A stretch of DNA of 64,000 nt from JAOSJL01 sp963704035 (GTDB taxonomy: Bacteria > Actinomycetota > Acidimicrobiia > IMCC26256 > JAOSJL01): assembly GCA_963704035.1 (NCBI GenBank), contig CAVPGR010000004.1, positions 868,001 through 932,000 of the forward strand. The letters are read 5' to 3'. A program made the position numbers and the translations under genes. Position 1 is the first letter of the stretch; each line of letters opens with the position of its first letter. Positions 1-8,737 of the stretch are shown here, in pieces. The notes under the pieces were generated by a model that saw only the letters and a list, made by a program, of their open reading frames with translations, was not told the DNA's origin and ran no database searches.

Positions 1-258
1 TCGGTCGCGCGGGTCAACGACCTGATGCTCGCGGCGATCCTCGATGGTGCGGCGGAACACGGCGCCGTCTGGGCGGTGGAACGCGTACGACTCGGGCTTC
101 TCGAAGGACCCGACGACGCCCCGACCGGTGTGGCGGCGGGGATCGCGTGCTACCCGACCCACGCTCTCGACGCCGTCGAGCTCGTCTCGGCCGCCGGCCG
201 TGCCCTCGAGGCCGCCCGCACCCGCGGCCACTCGAGAGTTCAGATTGCCGAAACCTAA
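1..258 (+). CDS. GGDEF-domain protein, C-terminal fragment
   Basis: The reading frame is open from the first base of the window, so the N-terminus lies outside. The visible ~85 residues match the end of a GGDEF (diguanylate cyclase-like) domain: a 'GVAAGIACYP' strand where these domains have their conserved S-I-G-I-A strand, followed by a helix with 'LVSAAGRALEAARTRGHSRV', the position of the usual 'AD.ALY.AK..GRNRV'. The Ala-Asp pair is replaced by Ala-Gly. The GG(D/E)EF active site itself would lie upstream, so activity cannot be judged. The stop is followed directly by a two-hairpin repeat and the convergent acyl-CoA synthetase gene. Confidence 0.75.
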   Translation, partial: SVARVNDLMLAAILDGAAEHGAVWAVERVRLGLLEGPDDAPTGVAAGIACYPTHALDAVELVSAAGRALEAARTRGHSRVQIAET

Positions 259-338
259 GGCGAGGATCAGTGGCGCAGGTATCCTGCGCCACCCGAGCCG
301 GGGCCCGAGCGGCCTGGCGGCGAAGCCGCCGAGAGCGG
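259..338. repeat. Two-hairpin dispersed repeat, copy A (single)
   Basis: An 80-bp element starts right after the GGDEF stop and lies between convergent genes. It holds a perfect 10-bp stem (270-279 with 283-292, loop TAT) and a perfect 6-bp stem with a GAA loop (316-321 with 325-330). The same element occurs at 12264-12343, seven times in tandem at 45651-46277, and in degenerate form near 59805. Stem bases differ from the other copies in a way that keeps pairing, which suggests the folded form matters. Confidence 0.85.
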
Positions 339-351
339 GATAGAAAGCCGA

Positions 352-2163
352 TCAGGAATAGAGATCTTCGATTTCGTCGGCATACTTCTGGTGGATGCCG
401 CGACGCTTGAGCTTCATGGTGGGTGTCAGCTCAGCGGAGTCGGGCTGCCACTCCTCGGCCAGGACCGTGAACTTCTTCACGCGCTCGGCGCGGTTGAAGC
501 CCTCCATGGACGCCTCGACGCCCTCCTGCACGGCCTCCAGCACCTTCGGGTGGTTGCTGAGCTCCCGCGCCGCGCCACCCTCGATCCCGTGCTGGGCAGC
601 CCACACCGGAAGATATTCGTGGTCGAGAACGAGCAGCGCGCTGACGAACGGTCGACCGTCACCGATCGCACACGCCTGGCCGACGAGGTCGACAGATTTG
701 AGCGCTGCCTCCAGATTGGCGGGCGAGATGTTCTTTCCACCTGCGGTGATGATCAACTCCTTCTTGCGGTCGACGATGCTGAAGTAGCCGTCGTCGTCGA
801 TCGCGCCGATGTCGCCGGAGTGGAGCCAGCCGTCGTCGTCGATCGTCTCGGCGGTCTTCTCCGGATCGTTGAGGTATCCCCGAAAGACGTTCCCGCCGCG
901 GCAGATCACCTCGCCGTCATCAGCAAGGCGAACATCACAGCCGGGAATGGCAGGGCCGACGGTTCCGGGCTTGACCCGGCGCGACTCCCACGTCATCGGC
1001 CCTGTGGATTCCGACATCCCGTACAGCTCGGAGATCGGCACGCCGATCCCGAGGAAGAACTCGAAGGTTTCCCGGGTGATCGGAGCGGCCGCGGTGATCG
1101 CGGCGACCACCTGATCCAGACCGAGCAACTCGCGCACCAGACGCAGGGCAGTTCCCTCAGCCTGCTCGTAGGCGCCGGCGATCTCGTCGGGGAGTTCTTC
1201 GCCGGCCGCCCGTGCAAGTGCGGCCTTCAGACCGACAGCTCGGGCCTGCTCGAACGCGGCGGCCTTGTCGGGATCCGCCCCCACGACCGCGTTCACGCCG
1301 GCCTGGATCTTCTCCCACACGCGCGGAACTCCGAAGAAGATCTCCGGTCGAGCGTGACCCAGATATGCGGCGACCTGACCCGGCTCGGGGCACGTGGTGA
1401 CCTCGTAACCCAATTGCACGCCCATGTAGTGCGTCACCATGCGCTCGGCGATGTGGGCCATCGGGAGGTACGACACGAGGCGGCGTCCGTCGAAACGCTC
1501 GAGCGGCATTGCCCGCTCCAGGCTCTCGACCGTCCACGCGATGTTCTCGTGATCGAGCATCACACCCTTGGGAGGTCCTGTCGTTCCCGACGTGTAGATG
1601 ACCGTCGCGAGGTCGTCGGTGGCCGCGATCTCGGCGGCACTGTCGAGATCAACCGGCGACGCGCTGAGCAACGTGTCCCAACGGTGGACATCCTCGGGCG
1701 CGCGGTCGTCGGGGTCGTCCATGACAGCCACGTGGCGAAGCGTCGGGAGTTCTCCACGGACCTTGAGGACGCGCTCGAGGAAGTCGACGTCTTCGACGAT
1801 CGCCACCGAGCCGCCGCAGTGGCCGATCAGATACCGGATCTGCTCGGGTGACGACGAGTTGTAGATCGAGATCGGCGTGGCTCCGGCGAGCAGCACCGCC
1901 ATGTCGGCGACATGGAACTCGGGGCGGTTCCGGATCATCAGCATGACCCGGTCGCCGCGGGTCACACCGAGCTCGCCGAGTGCCGCGGCCAGGGTGGCCG
2001 CTCGCCGGGCGTACTCGGACCACGTCCACTCCGCCCAATCGTCGCCGTCCTTCCAGCGCAACGCCATCCGGCCGCCGTGGGCCGCCACCGTGTCGCGGAA
2101 CAACCGCGGAACCGTGCGGCCCTTGACGATCTCCGCTATCTCCTGGCTCGTCACGGCACCCAT
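352..2163 (-). CDS. Long-chain acyl-CoA synthetase (FadD type)
   Basis: A 603-residue member of the ANL adenylating-enzyme superfamily, expected to activate long-chain fatty acids to acyl-CoA through an acyl-AMP intermediate. The P-loop-like A3 motif 'YTSGTTGPPKGVML' lies at residues 190-203; 'ELYGMSESTGPMTW' is the adenine-binding region; 'GWLHSGDIG' and 'RKKELIITAGGKNISP' are the A7/A8 hinge motifs. Length and the long insert between A3 and A5 match the bacterial/eukaryotic FadD15/ACSL-like branch. It starts at ATG and is the last gene of a long minus-strand run of CoA-ester genes, about 70 bp after the CoA-transferase frame. Its substrate chain length cannot be read from sequence. Confidence 0.95.
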   Translation of the reverse strand: MGAVTSQEIAEIVKGRTVPRLFRDTVAAHGGRMALRWKDGDDWAEWTWSEYARRAATLAAALGELGVTRGDRVMLMIRNRPEFHVADMAVLLAGATPISIYNSSSPEQIRYLIGHCGGSVAIVEDVDFLERVLKVRGELPTLRHVAVMDDPDDRAPEDVHRWDTLLSASPVDLDSAAEIAATDDLATVIYTSGTTGPPKGVMLDHENIAWTVESLERAMPLERFDGRRLVSYLPMAHIAERMVTHYMGVQLGYEVTTCPEPGQVAAYLGHARPEIFFGVPRVWEKIQAGVNAVVGADPDKAAAFEQARAVGLKAALARAAGEELPDEIAGAYEQAEGTALRLVRELLGLDQVVAAITAAAPITRETFEFFLGIGVPISELYGMSESTGPMTWESRRVKPGTVGPAIPGCDVRLADDGEVICRGGNVFRGYLNDPEKTAETIDDDGWLHSGDIGAIDDDGYFSIVDRKKELIITAGGKNISPANLEAALKSVDLVGQACAIGDGRPFVSALLVLDHEYLPVWAAQHGIEGGAARELSNHPKVLEAVQEGVEASMEGFNRAERVKKFTVLAEEWQPDSAELTPTMKLKRRGIHQKYADEIEDLYS

Positions 2164-2233
2164 GAGGCTCCCTCCGCTCGGCCCGGGCCGCTCTCGTTCG
2201 TGCTTCCCGGAATGTGTTCCTCACCCATGTGTA

Positions 2234-3565
2234 TCAAGGCCACGACCGGCGTGCACCGCGTCGACCCACTCTCGCCCGACACGGGATCCCGTTGTCCACC
2301 GGTTTGTCCACAGGGGCTCTGGAAAACCTGTGCGAAATGGTGGATACTGGCGGGCGTACGTCCCGAGAGGCCGTTGGGGCCCGGTCGACCGGCCGGATCT
2401 CTACCCACGCCTCCCGGGGCGTGCCGCTGTCCGGATCCATTGTGAGATCCGCCAGCTCGGCGAGGACAGCGTCGGTGTCGGCACCGAGTGGTCGACCGGC
2501 GTGGCGCACTCGGCCGGGCGTCTCGGACAGGCGCGCGACCGGGGCAGGCATCGGCACGCCGTCCACGACGGTCATCGACCCCCGCTCGACCACGTGGGGA
2601 TCGTGCACGAGCTCGACCATCGACAGAACCGGCGCGATGGCCGCATGGGCCTCGTTGAACGCGTCGAGAACGTCTGCGGAGCTCCGCGCTCCGATCCACT
2701 CCCCCAGAATCGCGTCGAGCTCATCGCGATGTTCGATGCGACCTGCGAAGTCGACGAAGCGCGGGTCGTCGTCCGCACCGATCAGCGCGAGAACGCGTTG
2801 GGCGACCGATTCCGCCGAGGTGGAGACCGCGACCCACACGTCGTCGGCACACCGGTAGGTACCACGCGGAACCGTGTAGAGAATCCCCGCGCCGAGTCGC
2901 TCCTGTTCCAGGCCGCGGTCGGCCGCGCCCGACGGCAGAGGACCCATGCACTGGAGCAATGATTCCAGCAGGTTGACGTCGACGATCTGCCCGCGACCCG
3001 TGCGATCACGTGCACGCAGCGCCGTGAGGACGGAGAACGCTCCCACGAGCGCGGCGATCTCATCCGCGAGTGCGATCGGTGGCAGCAATGGCGGACCGTC
3101 GAGCTCACCGCTGATCGCCGCGAAACCACTCATGGCCTCGGCCAACGTCGCGAAACCAGGACGCTGGGCGTACGGCCCATCCTGGCCGAAGCCGGTCACA
3201 CGAAGGATCACGAGCTCCGGGTTCGTTTCCCGGAGGATTTCGGGATCGAGACCGAGTCGCTCGATCGTGCCGGGTCTCAGGTTTTCGATGAACACGTCGG
3301 CCGTATCGAGCAGAGCACGCATGGCAGCGAGGCCGCCGTCGGTCTTGAGGTCGAACACCACGTCGCGCTTGTTCCGACCGAACACCTTCCAGAGGTAGCT
3401 GTCCCCGTCGCCTTCGGGCGTCCATCCCAGCCGACGGGCTCCGTCGCCACCCGGAGCCTCGACCTTGATCACATCCGCGCCGTAGTCGCCGAGGTACTTC
3501 GCCGCGCCGGGCCCGGCCAGCAGGGTGGCCATCTCGACGACACGGATCCCCTCGAGTGCCTGCAC
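2234..3565 (-). CDS. Family III CoA-transferase (CaiB/BaiF)
   Basis: The protein begins 'ALEGIRVVEMATLLAGPG' and continues with 'GADVIKVEAPGGDGARR' and 'NLRPGTIERLGLD', the standard family III CoA-transferase start and linker. I chose the GTG at 3565 because it places the conserved start at residue 2; the frame stays open to a TTG at 3631. Two oddities: the position of the usual catalytic Asp is Ala in 'RPGFATLAEAMSG', a variant I recall from other actinobacterial members, and after the natural end near 'LGADTDAVLAEL' there is a basic tail of about 65 residues unlike the family. The tail suggests a lost stop codon or a small indel near 2440. Substrate unknown; neighbours point to acyl-CoA metabolism. 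Confidence 0.88.
   Translation of the reverse strand: MQALEGIRVVEMATLLAGPGAAKYLGDYGADVIKVEAPGGDGARRLGWTPEGDGDSYLWKVFGRNKRDVVFDLKTDGGLAAMRALLDTADVFIENLRPGTIERLGLDPEILRETNPELVILRVTGFGQDGPYAQRPGFATLAEAMSGFAAISGELDGPPLLPPIALADEIAALVGAFSVLTALRARDRTGRGQIVDVNLLESLLQCMGPLPSGAADRGLEQERLGAGILYTVPRGTYRCADDVWVAVSTSAESVAQRVLALIGADDDPRFVDFAGRIEHRDELDAILGEWIGARSSADVLDAFNEAHAAIAPVLSMVELVHDPHVVERGSMTVVDGVPMPAPVARLSETPGRVRHAGRPLGADTDAVLAELADLTMDPDSGTPREAWVEIRPVDRAPTASRDVRPPVSTISHRFSRAPVDKPVDNGIPCRARVGRRGARRSWP
2292..2312 (+). other. Two adjacent DnaA-box-like 9-mers
   Basis: TTGTCCACC at 2292-2300 and TTGTCCACA at 2304-2312 lie 12 bp apart in the same orientation. The second is identical to the actinobacterial DnaA box consensus and the first differs at the last base. 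They sit in the questionable 3' tail of the CoA-transferase frame, a stretch that may really be intergenic. No AT-rich unwinding region or dnaA/dnaN gene is near, so this is not an origin. Chance is a realistic alternative. Confidence 0.3.
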
Positions 3566-3635
3566 GGAAGCGAGCCTAGAACGGACGGTCTGCGCCGACT
3601 CCCTCGAGCGACCCGGTTCGGTCACACCCAACGCG

Positions 3636-5210
3636 TCACGACGCTCCCACGTCCGAGATCACCGGCTCCGCCGTCGCACTGTCGAGCTCGGGGGGATGGT
3701 TCACGGGCGGGAGCTTGCGCCACGCCACGAGGCCGCCCACTGCCACCACCGCAGCCCCCACGAGGAAGCTCACACCCATGGAATCGGTGAAGGCGGTCCG
3801 AGCCGCCTCCGCGAGGGGCGCCGCGGGCTCACCGATCCGTGCGGCGATGCCGAGCGCGCCGCCTATGGACTCGCGTGCCACTTCCAGCGCCTCCGGAGGC
3901 GCTCCCGCCGGAGCGTGGGCGTCGAAGTTCGAGCCATACAAGGCACTCAGCACCGATCCGATCACCGCCACACCGATCGCACCGCCCACCTCCCGGGACG
4001 TGTCGTTGACGGCTGAACCGACACCGGCCTTCGACAGCGGCATCGAAGCCATGATCGAGCCTGTCGAGGGTGCCATGGCGCCGCCCATCCCGAGACCGAG
4101 GCCGAAGAGAATGAACCCGATCGCCCAATAGGGAGTGGACGTATCCAGGAACGACAGCCCCACGAGACCGAGGGACACCACGAACAGGCCCGAACCCACG
4201 ATCCGATGCGCGCCGAACCGCTGGGCCAGACGATCGGAGTTGGGTGCCGAGATCATGAGGCCCGCGGCCATCGGGAGGGTTCGGACTCCGGCCTCGAGTG
4301 GCGAATACCCACGCACGAACTGGAGGTACTGCGTGAACAGGAAGAACATTCCGAACATCGCGAAGAAGGCCAACGTGATCGATGAGCTGCCGACGCTGAA
4401 GCCGCGCTCTCGGAACAGGCGCATCGGGAGCATCGGATATTCCGTCCGTAGCTCCCACCAGACGAAGGCCGAACCGACGACAGCCGCGACAACGAACGCG
4501 GCAACCGTGACGGGATCGGCCCATCCCCGTTCAGGCCCCTCGATGATTCCGAACAGAAGGCCGCCCAGCGCCACGATCGAAAGAAGGGCCCCCACAGGAT
4601 CCAGTCGCGTCTGGTGCGGGTCGCGAGAGGTCGGGAGCAACACGATCCCGAGGAGGAGCGCGACGACGACCACGACCACATTCATGAAGAAGAGAGAACC
4701 CCACCAGAAGTGCTCGAGCAGCCAACCGCCCACGATGGGTCCGATCGCTCCCCCGACACCGGCGAATGCCGCCCAGATTCCGATCGCCTTCCCGCGCTCG
4801 GAGGCCGGGAACACGTTGCTCAGGATCGACAGGGTGGCAGGCATCACGAGGGCGGCACCCACACCCATGGCCGCACGCGCGGCGATGAGGTGTTCGGGTT
4901 GGGTGGAGACGGTCCCGGCCAGGGAGGCGAGACCGAAGAGCGCGAGCCCGATCTGGAGCGCGCCCTTGCGACCGAAGCGGTCACCCACCGCGCCGGCGGT
5001 CAGAAGGAGCCCCCCGAACACGAGCGCATAGCCGTCGACGATCCACTGGAGCTGCGCGGTGGTGGCGTCGAGATCGCGCTGGAACGTGGGTAGCGCGATG
5101 TTGAGCGTCGAGTTGCCGAGCACGACGAGGACGAGGCTGAGACACAGGACGCCGAGGATCACCCACCGACGATGGTGGACGGTGGGGTCGATGGTCGCTT
5201 CGGCACTCAC
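3636..5210 (-). CDS. MFS multidrug exporter, DHA2 (14-TM) family
   Basis: A 524-residue membrane transporter. 'LGNSTLNIALPTFQRDLDAT' in TM1 and 'AGAVGDRFGRKGALQIGL' (the MFS loop 2-3 motif G-D-R-x-G-R-K) place it in the drug:H+ antiporter-2 group (EmrB/QacA-like). The first-half motif C is readable as 'AFAGVGGAIGPIVGGWL'. About 14 hydrophobic segments are visible. The frame is open far upstream, but everything before GTG 5210 is arginine-rich shadow of the phosphoesterase gene; this GTG begins 24 bp after that gene's stop and gives a normal short cytoplasmic start. Likely co-transcribed with its neighbours. The exported compound is unknown. Confidence 0.9.
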   Translation of the reverse strand: MSAEATIDPTVHHRRWVILGVLCLSLVLVVLGNSTLNIALPTFQRDLDATTAQLQWIVDGYALVFGGLLLTAGAVGDRFGRKGALQIGLALFGLASLAGTVSTQPEHLIAARAAMGVGAALVMPATLSILSNVFPASERGKAIGIWAAFAGVGGAIGPIVGGWLLEHFWWGSLFFMNVVVVVVALLLGIVLLPTSRDPHQTRLDPVGALLSIVALGGLLFGIIEGPERGWADPVTVAAFVVAAVVGSAFVWWELRTEYPMLPMRLFRERGFSVGSSSITLAFFAMFGMFFLFTQYLQFVRGYSPLEAGVRTLPMAAGLMISAPNSDRLAQRFGAHRIVGSGLFVVSLGLVGLSFLDTSTPYWAIGFILFGLGLGMGGAMAPSTGSIMASMPLSKAGVGSAVNDTSREVGGAIGVAVIGSVLSALYGSNFDAHAPAGAPPEALEVARESIGGALGIAARIGEPAAPLAEAARTAFTDSMGVSFLVGAAVVAVGGLVAWRKLPPVNHPPELDSATAEPVISDVGAS

Positions 5211-5233
5211 GGAGACATCACCGGCGCTCAGCT

Positions 5234-6385
5234 CTAGAAACGCTGCAGGAAACAGCGGTCGTCGATGGCGCCGAGGGCGTAGTCGCGGTAGAGGCCCATG
5301 AACATGCCCCGGGTGCGTTCGGCCCAGGCGCGGGCGTCGGGAGCGTCGACGCGGCGAACGACCTGCGTGTAGCCACCCTCGTGGATGCGGTACTCGGCCC
5401 ACACGCCCGGGAAATCCTTCGCGCACGCCACCTCGACGATCGGAATCTCGCGAGCGTCGGGGAACCTGCGCACGCGGTTGCGGTGCGTGTGGCCGGCGAA
5501 GTAGCCGGCGATCGCCGGACGACGACCGATCAGAGCGACGAGCGCCTCGCTGTCGGGCGGGTTGATCCCGAAGTACCTGCTCGGTCGGTCCTCCGAACCG
5601 GGTTCCCACGGGTGATGGTGACCGAAGACCAGAACAGGCGTGGACGACTCCGCTGCGAGGGTATCGAGCCATTCGAGCTGCTCCGCGTCGAGTCGGCCCA
5701 TATCGTCGCCCGGGATCACGGTGTCGAGCACGGCGAGACGCACCCCGGGAACCTCCACGACGAACGGCGCATCATCGGCACCCAGGTTCGGGTCGGTCAT
5801 GGCGTCGTGGTTGCCGCGCACATGACGCATGCGCTCCCCGAGGGCACCGTAGGCATCGAGGAACGCCCGGTACTCCTCGGGGAGCCCCGCGTTGGTGAGG
5901 TCGCCCTTGATCACAACGGCGTCGGGGTCGAGGGTGGCGATCTCGTCGATGACCGCGCGGTTCATCACCTCGGGATACGGGTCATCGCCCGGTTCGGCCC
6001 GGAACACGGGGCCGAGCTCGTTCGGGTCCTGTCCGAGGAGCCCGGCCTCCGTCTCGCCGAAGTGGACGTCGTTGACGGTGGCCACGGTCGCGAGCAACTC
6101 ACCGGGCGGTGCCTCGAGTGTGCGGACGGTCGGCGGCAGATAGAGGTGCGGTTCGGCTCCCTCGACGCTGAGCCCGTACTCGGTACCTGGAGTGAGCCCG
6201 GCGAAACGCGCCGTGTGGAACGGACCGGCCGTCACGACCTCCGCGTCGCCGACGCGGGTCGTCACTTCGACCCCGGGATCGGTCGTCGCCGTGACGACGA
6301 CCTCGTCCACGCCGGCCGTCAGCAGTTCCGCGTCGCGGACCAGATCGCGGACCGGATCGGAAACGTCGGTGGCCACCTCAGGCAC
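5234..6385 (-). CDS. Metallophosphoesterase (calcineurin-like) with N-terminal beta domain
   Basis: The 383-residue product has the calcineurin-like dimetal signatures in order: 'TVNDVHFGE' (D-x-H), 'VVIKGDLTNAG' (G-D), 'HVRGNHDAM' (G-N-H-D), 'VFGHHHPWEPG' and 'FAGHTHRNRVR' (G-H-T-H). The first ~90 residues resemble the fibronectin-like N-domain of purple acid phosphatases ('ARFAGLTPGTEYGLSVEG'). No signal peptide is obvious. It starts at GTG and overlaps the end of the epsilon-subunit gene by 8 bp, so translation is probably coupled. The substrate cannot be inferred; a phosphodiesterase or phosphomonoesterase role is equally likely. Confidence 0.9.
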   Translation of the reverse strand: MPEVATDVSDPVRDLVRDAELLTAGVDEVVVTATTDPGVEVTTRVGDAEVVTAGPFHTARFAGLTPGTEYGLSVEGAEPHLYLPPTVRTLEAPPGELLATVATVNDVHFGETEAGLLGQDPNELGPVFRAEPGDDPYPEVMNRAVIDEIATLDPDAVVIKGDLTNAGLPEEYRAFLDAYGALGERMRHVRGNHDAMTDPNLGADDAPFVVEVPGVRLAVLDTVIPGDDMGRLDAEQLEWLDTLAAESSTPVLVFGHHHPWEPGSEDRPSRYFGINPPDSEALVALIGRRPAIAGYFAGHTHRNRVRRFPDAREIPIVEVACAKDFPGVWAEYRIHEGGYTQVVRRVDAPDARAWAERTRGMFMGLYRDYALGAIDDRCFLQRF

Positions 6386-6611
6386 GGGATCGACGGTCGA
6401 TACGCCCGGACAGGCGCCACGGGCCGCGGGTCATGCCCGCACCCCGGCCGGCGATCCTCGGCGCCTGGACCCACATCGACTGCGACGATGCCTCGTGCGT
6501 GGCGGCGGCCCGCTCCCGCTCCTCCAACAGGAGCGTGATGGCCGCGGTGATGGCAACCACCTCGTCGGGGGTGGCCGTCGGGGAGACGACCCGAAGCGCC
6601 GGCTCGGCCAT
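6378..6611 (-). CDS. Acyl-CoA carboxylase epsilon subunit-like protein
   Basis: A 77-residue protein starting 3 bp after the carboxyltransferase gene. It has the layout of the actinobacterial AccE/PccE epsilon subunit: a short strand 'PALRVVSPTATPDEV', one helix 'AAITLLLEERERAA', and a basic Trp/Arg-containing C-terminus 'MTRGPWRLSG'. Epsilon subunits bind the beta subunit of propionyl-/acetyl-CoA carboxylases and raise activity, and they are almost always encoded next to it, which supports the call. Similarity is short, so the assignment leans on position as well as pattern. The biotinylated alpha subunit is not in this window. Confidence 0.8.
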   Translation of the reverse strand: MAEPALRVVSPTATPDEVVAITAAITLLLEERERAAATHEASSQSMWVQAPRIAGRGAGMTRGPWRLSGRIDRRSRA

Positions 6612-6614
6612 GAC

Positions 6615-8261
6615 CTACAGCGGGACGTTTCCGTGTTTGCGCGAGGGAAGCGCTTCCTTCTTCGACCGCAGCATCTCGAGCGACCGGATGAGGACCCGAC
6701 GAGTCTCGCGAGGGTCGATCACGTCGTCGACGTAGCCCCGTTCGGCCGCGCTGTACGGATTGGCGAAACGCTCCGAGTACTCCTCGACGAGTTCGGCCCG
6801 GCGTGCCGTGGGGTCCGCAGCCTCGGCGAGCTCACGTCGGTGAATGATGTTGACCGCTCCGTCGGGTCCCATGACGGCGATCTCGGCCGACGGCCAGGCG
6901 AACGCGAGGTCGGAGCCGATCGACTTGGAGTCCATGACGACGTACGCGCCGCCATAGGCCTTGCGCGTGATGATCTGAACCCGGGGAACCGTGGCCTCGC
7001 AGTACGCGTAGAGCAACTTCGCTCCGTGGCGGATGATCCCGCCGTACTCCTGGTCGGTTCCGGGAAGGAACCCGGGAACGTCTACGAGGGTGACGAGGGG
7101 GACATTGAACGCATCGCAGGTCCGTACGAACCGGGCCGCCTTCTGCGCCGCCTCGATGTCGAGAGTCCCCGCGGCGACCTGGGGCTGGTTGCCGACGATA
7201 CCGACCACGTGACCGTCGAGACGCGCGTAGCCGCAGACGATGTTCATGGCCCAAAACGGCGAGATCTCGAAGAACTCGCCGTCGTCGACGATGTCGGCGA
7301 TGACGGCTTTCATGTCGTAGGGCTTGTTGGGGGCGTCGGGAATGAGGCCCACGACGGCGTCACACGAGCGATCGGGATCATCGTCGGGTGCGAACGCCGG
7401 TGGATCCTCGAGGTTGTTGGACGGGAGGAAAGAGACCAGATAGCGCACGTTCTCGAGGCACGACTTCTCGTCGTCGAACACGTTCGTCGCCACTCCCGAC
7501 TTCGAGGCGTGGGTCATGGCGCCGCCCAGTTCCTCCTGGGTGACGTCTTCACCGGTGACGGTCTTCACCACGTCGGGACCGGTGATGAACATGTGCGACG
7601 TGCCCTTCACCATGAAGATGAAGTCGGTCATCGCCGGCGAGTACACGGCGCCACCTGCGCACGGCCCGAGTACCACGCTGATCTGCGGGATGACCCCCGA
7701 GGCTTCGACGTTGCGGTGGAAGATCCCCCCGTAGGAGTCGAGCGAGACGACGCCCTCCTGGATCCGGGCACCCGCCCCGTCGTTCAGGCCGATCATCGGT
7801 GCACCAACGGATGCCGCCAGATCCATGACCTTGTGGATCTTCTCGGCGAACACCTCGCCGAGAGCTCCGCCGAAGACGGTGAAGTCCTGCGAGAAGACGA
7901 AGACCTTGCGGCCGTCGATCGTGCCCCATCCGGTGACGACCCCGTCGGTCAGGGGGCGGGTCTCCTCGATCCCGAATCCGTGGGCCCGGTGACGGGCGAG
8001 CATGTCGAGCTCCACGAAAGAGTCGGGGTCGAGAAGGATGTCGAGCCGCTCGCGGGCGGTCAGCTTGCCGCGCTCGTGCTGGCGAGCGACCGATCGCTCG
8101 CTCCCCGCGTGGAGCGCCTGCTGCCGAAGCTCGTCGAGCGCCTCGAGCCTCTCTTCGATGGGATGGGGCGCGGGCTGGACGTGCTCGCCCGCGCCACCCT
8201 CACCCTGGATCTCGGGTTCCTCGATGGCCGGTTCCTCGATGGCCGGTTCCTCGATGGGCAT
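6615..8261 (-). CDS. Acyl-CoA carboxylase carboxyltransferase (beta) subunit, PccB/AccD type
   Basis: A 548-residue carboxyltransferase of the biotin-dependent acyl-CoA carboxylase family. 'HGFGIEETRPLTDGVVTGWG', 'GLNDGAGARIQEGVVSLDSY' (acyl-CoA oxyanion loop), 'VLGPCAGGAVYSPAMTDF' and 'VDVPGFLPGTDQEYGGIIRH' (biotin-side oxyanion region) are all intact. I place the start at ATG 8261; the upstream open frame is antisense noise. The first 17 residues contain a threefold E-E-P-(A/E)-I repeat encoded by 15-bp direct repeats. With ccr and methylmalonyl-CoA epimerase nearby it probably makes methylmalonyl-CoA from propionyl-CoA, but acetyl-CoA specificity cannot be excluded. Confidence 0.94.
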   Translation of the reverse strand: MPIEEPAIEEPAIEEPEIQGEGGAGEHVQPAPHPIEERLEALDELRQQALHAGSERSVARQHERGKLTARERLDILLDPDSFVELDMLARHRAHGFGIEETRPLTDGVVTGWGTIDGRKVFVFSQDFTVFGGALGEVFAEKIHKVMDLAASVGAPMIGLNDGAGARIQEGVVSLDSYGGIFHRNVEASGVIPQISVVLGPCAGGAVYSPAMTDFIFMVKGTSHMFITGPDVVKTVTGEDVTQEELGGAMTHASKSGVATNVFDDEKSCLENVRYLVSFLPSNNLEDPPAFAPDDDPDRSCDAVVGLIPDAPNKPYDMKAVIADIVDDGEFFEISPFWAMNIVCGYARLDGHVVGIVGNQPQVAAGTLDIEAAQKAARFVRTCDAFNVPLVTLVDVPGFLPGTDQEYGGIIRHGAKLLYAYCEATVPRVQIITRKAYGGAYVVMDSKSIGSDLAFAWPSAEIAVMGPDGAVNIIHRRELAEAADPTARRAELVEEYSERFANPYSAAERGYVDDVIDPRETRRVLIRSLEMLRSKKEALPSRKHGNVPL

Positions 8262-8317
8262 GCGGGCGAGCGTAGCCCGACCTGCGCGCTGTGGATCGCC
8301 CGCTGCGATCTCCCGTC

Positions 8318-8734
8318 TCAGTCGGTGGATCCCACCACCGCTGTCGCCTCGATCTCGACCCGGAGATCCGCCAGGGCGAGGGCGTCCACACCCATCAGGG
8401 TCGTCGCCGGAGGTCGACGGCGATCGAAGAAGTCCGCCATGGCCTCCACGCACACGCCGGTCGCCGCATCGTCGAGACCGACCACGAGCGCACGCACGTG
8501 CACCACGTCGGCGGGAGTCCCGCCCGCCGCCTGGAGAACGCGCCGGAGGTTCTCGAGTGCCACGGGGAGCTGGGCCGCGACGTCGTCGCCGGCGAGCGCG
8601 CCGTGCTCGTCGATACCCACCTGGCCGGCACAGTGCACCGTACGACCGCCTTCGGTGACGACCGCCTGCGAGTAGCCGTAGGCCAACGAGTCGAAGACGT
8701 TGCTCGGGTTCACGTGGTGACGCAGGACCGCCAT
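8318..8734 (-). CDS. RidA/YjgF family protein
   Basis: A 138-residue single-domain protein. 'AYGYSQAVVTEGGRTVHCAG', 'LENLRRVLQAAGGTPADVV' and the late 'ALADLRVEIEATAVVG' follow the RidA fold (Rid enzymes hydrolyse reactive enamines/imines, protecting PLP enzymes; other subfamilies are poorly understood). The Arg of the archetypal 'R.A..V..LP' active site is replaced by 'LADLRVEIEATAVV', so it may not be a classic deaminase. The gene sits 3 bp after the preceding ATG/stop boundary with the epimerase gene and is clearly in the same operon as the CoA-ester genes, which is an unusual setting for RidA. Confidence 0.87.
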   Translation of the reverse strand: MAVLRHHVNPSNVFDSLAYGYSQAVVTEGGRTVHCAGQVGIDEHGALAGDDVAAQLPVALENLRRVLQAAGGTPADVVHVRALVVGLDDAATGVCVEAMADFFDRRRPPATTLMGVDALALADLRVEIEATAVVGSTD

Positions 8735-8737
8735 GAT

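Noticed and set aside
391..1851. Long plus-strand ORF (486 codons) opposite the acyl-CoA synthetase
   Set aside because: It mirrors a strongly conserved gene; its composition (Arg/Asp/Val-rich, no domain) is the usual antisense shadow of GC-rich coding DNA. The same applies to 6192-8675, 15044-17083 and 28860-31091.
2292..2312. Replication origin
   Set aside because: Two DnaA-like boxes only, with no AT-rich region, and none of dnaA, dnaN, recF or gyrB nearby.
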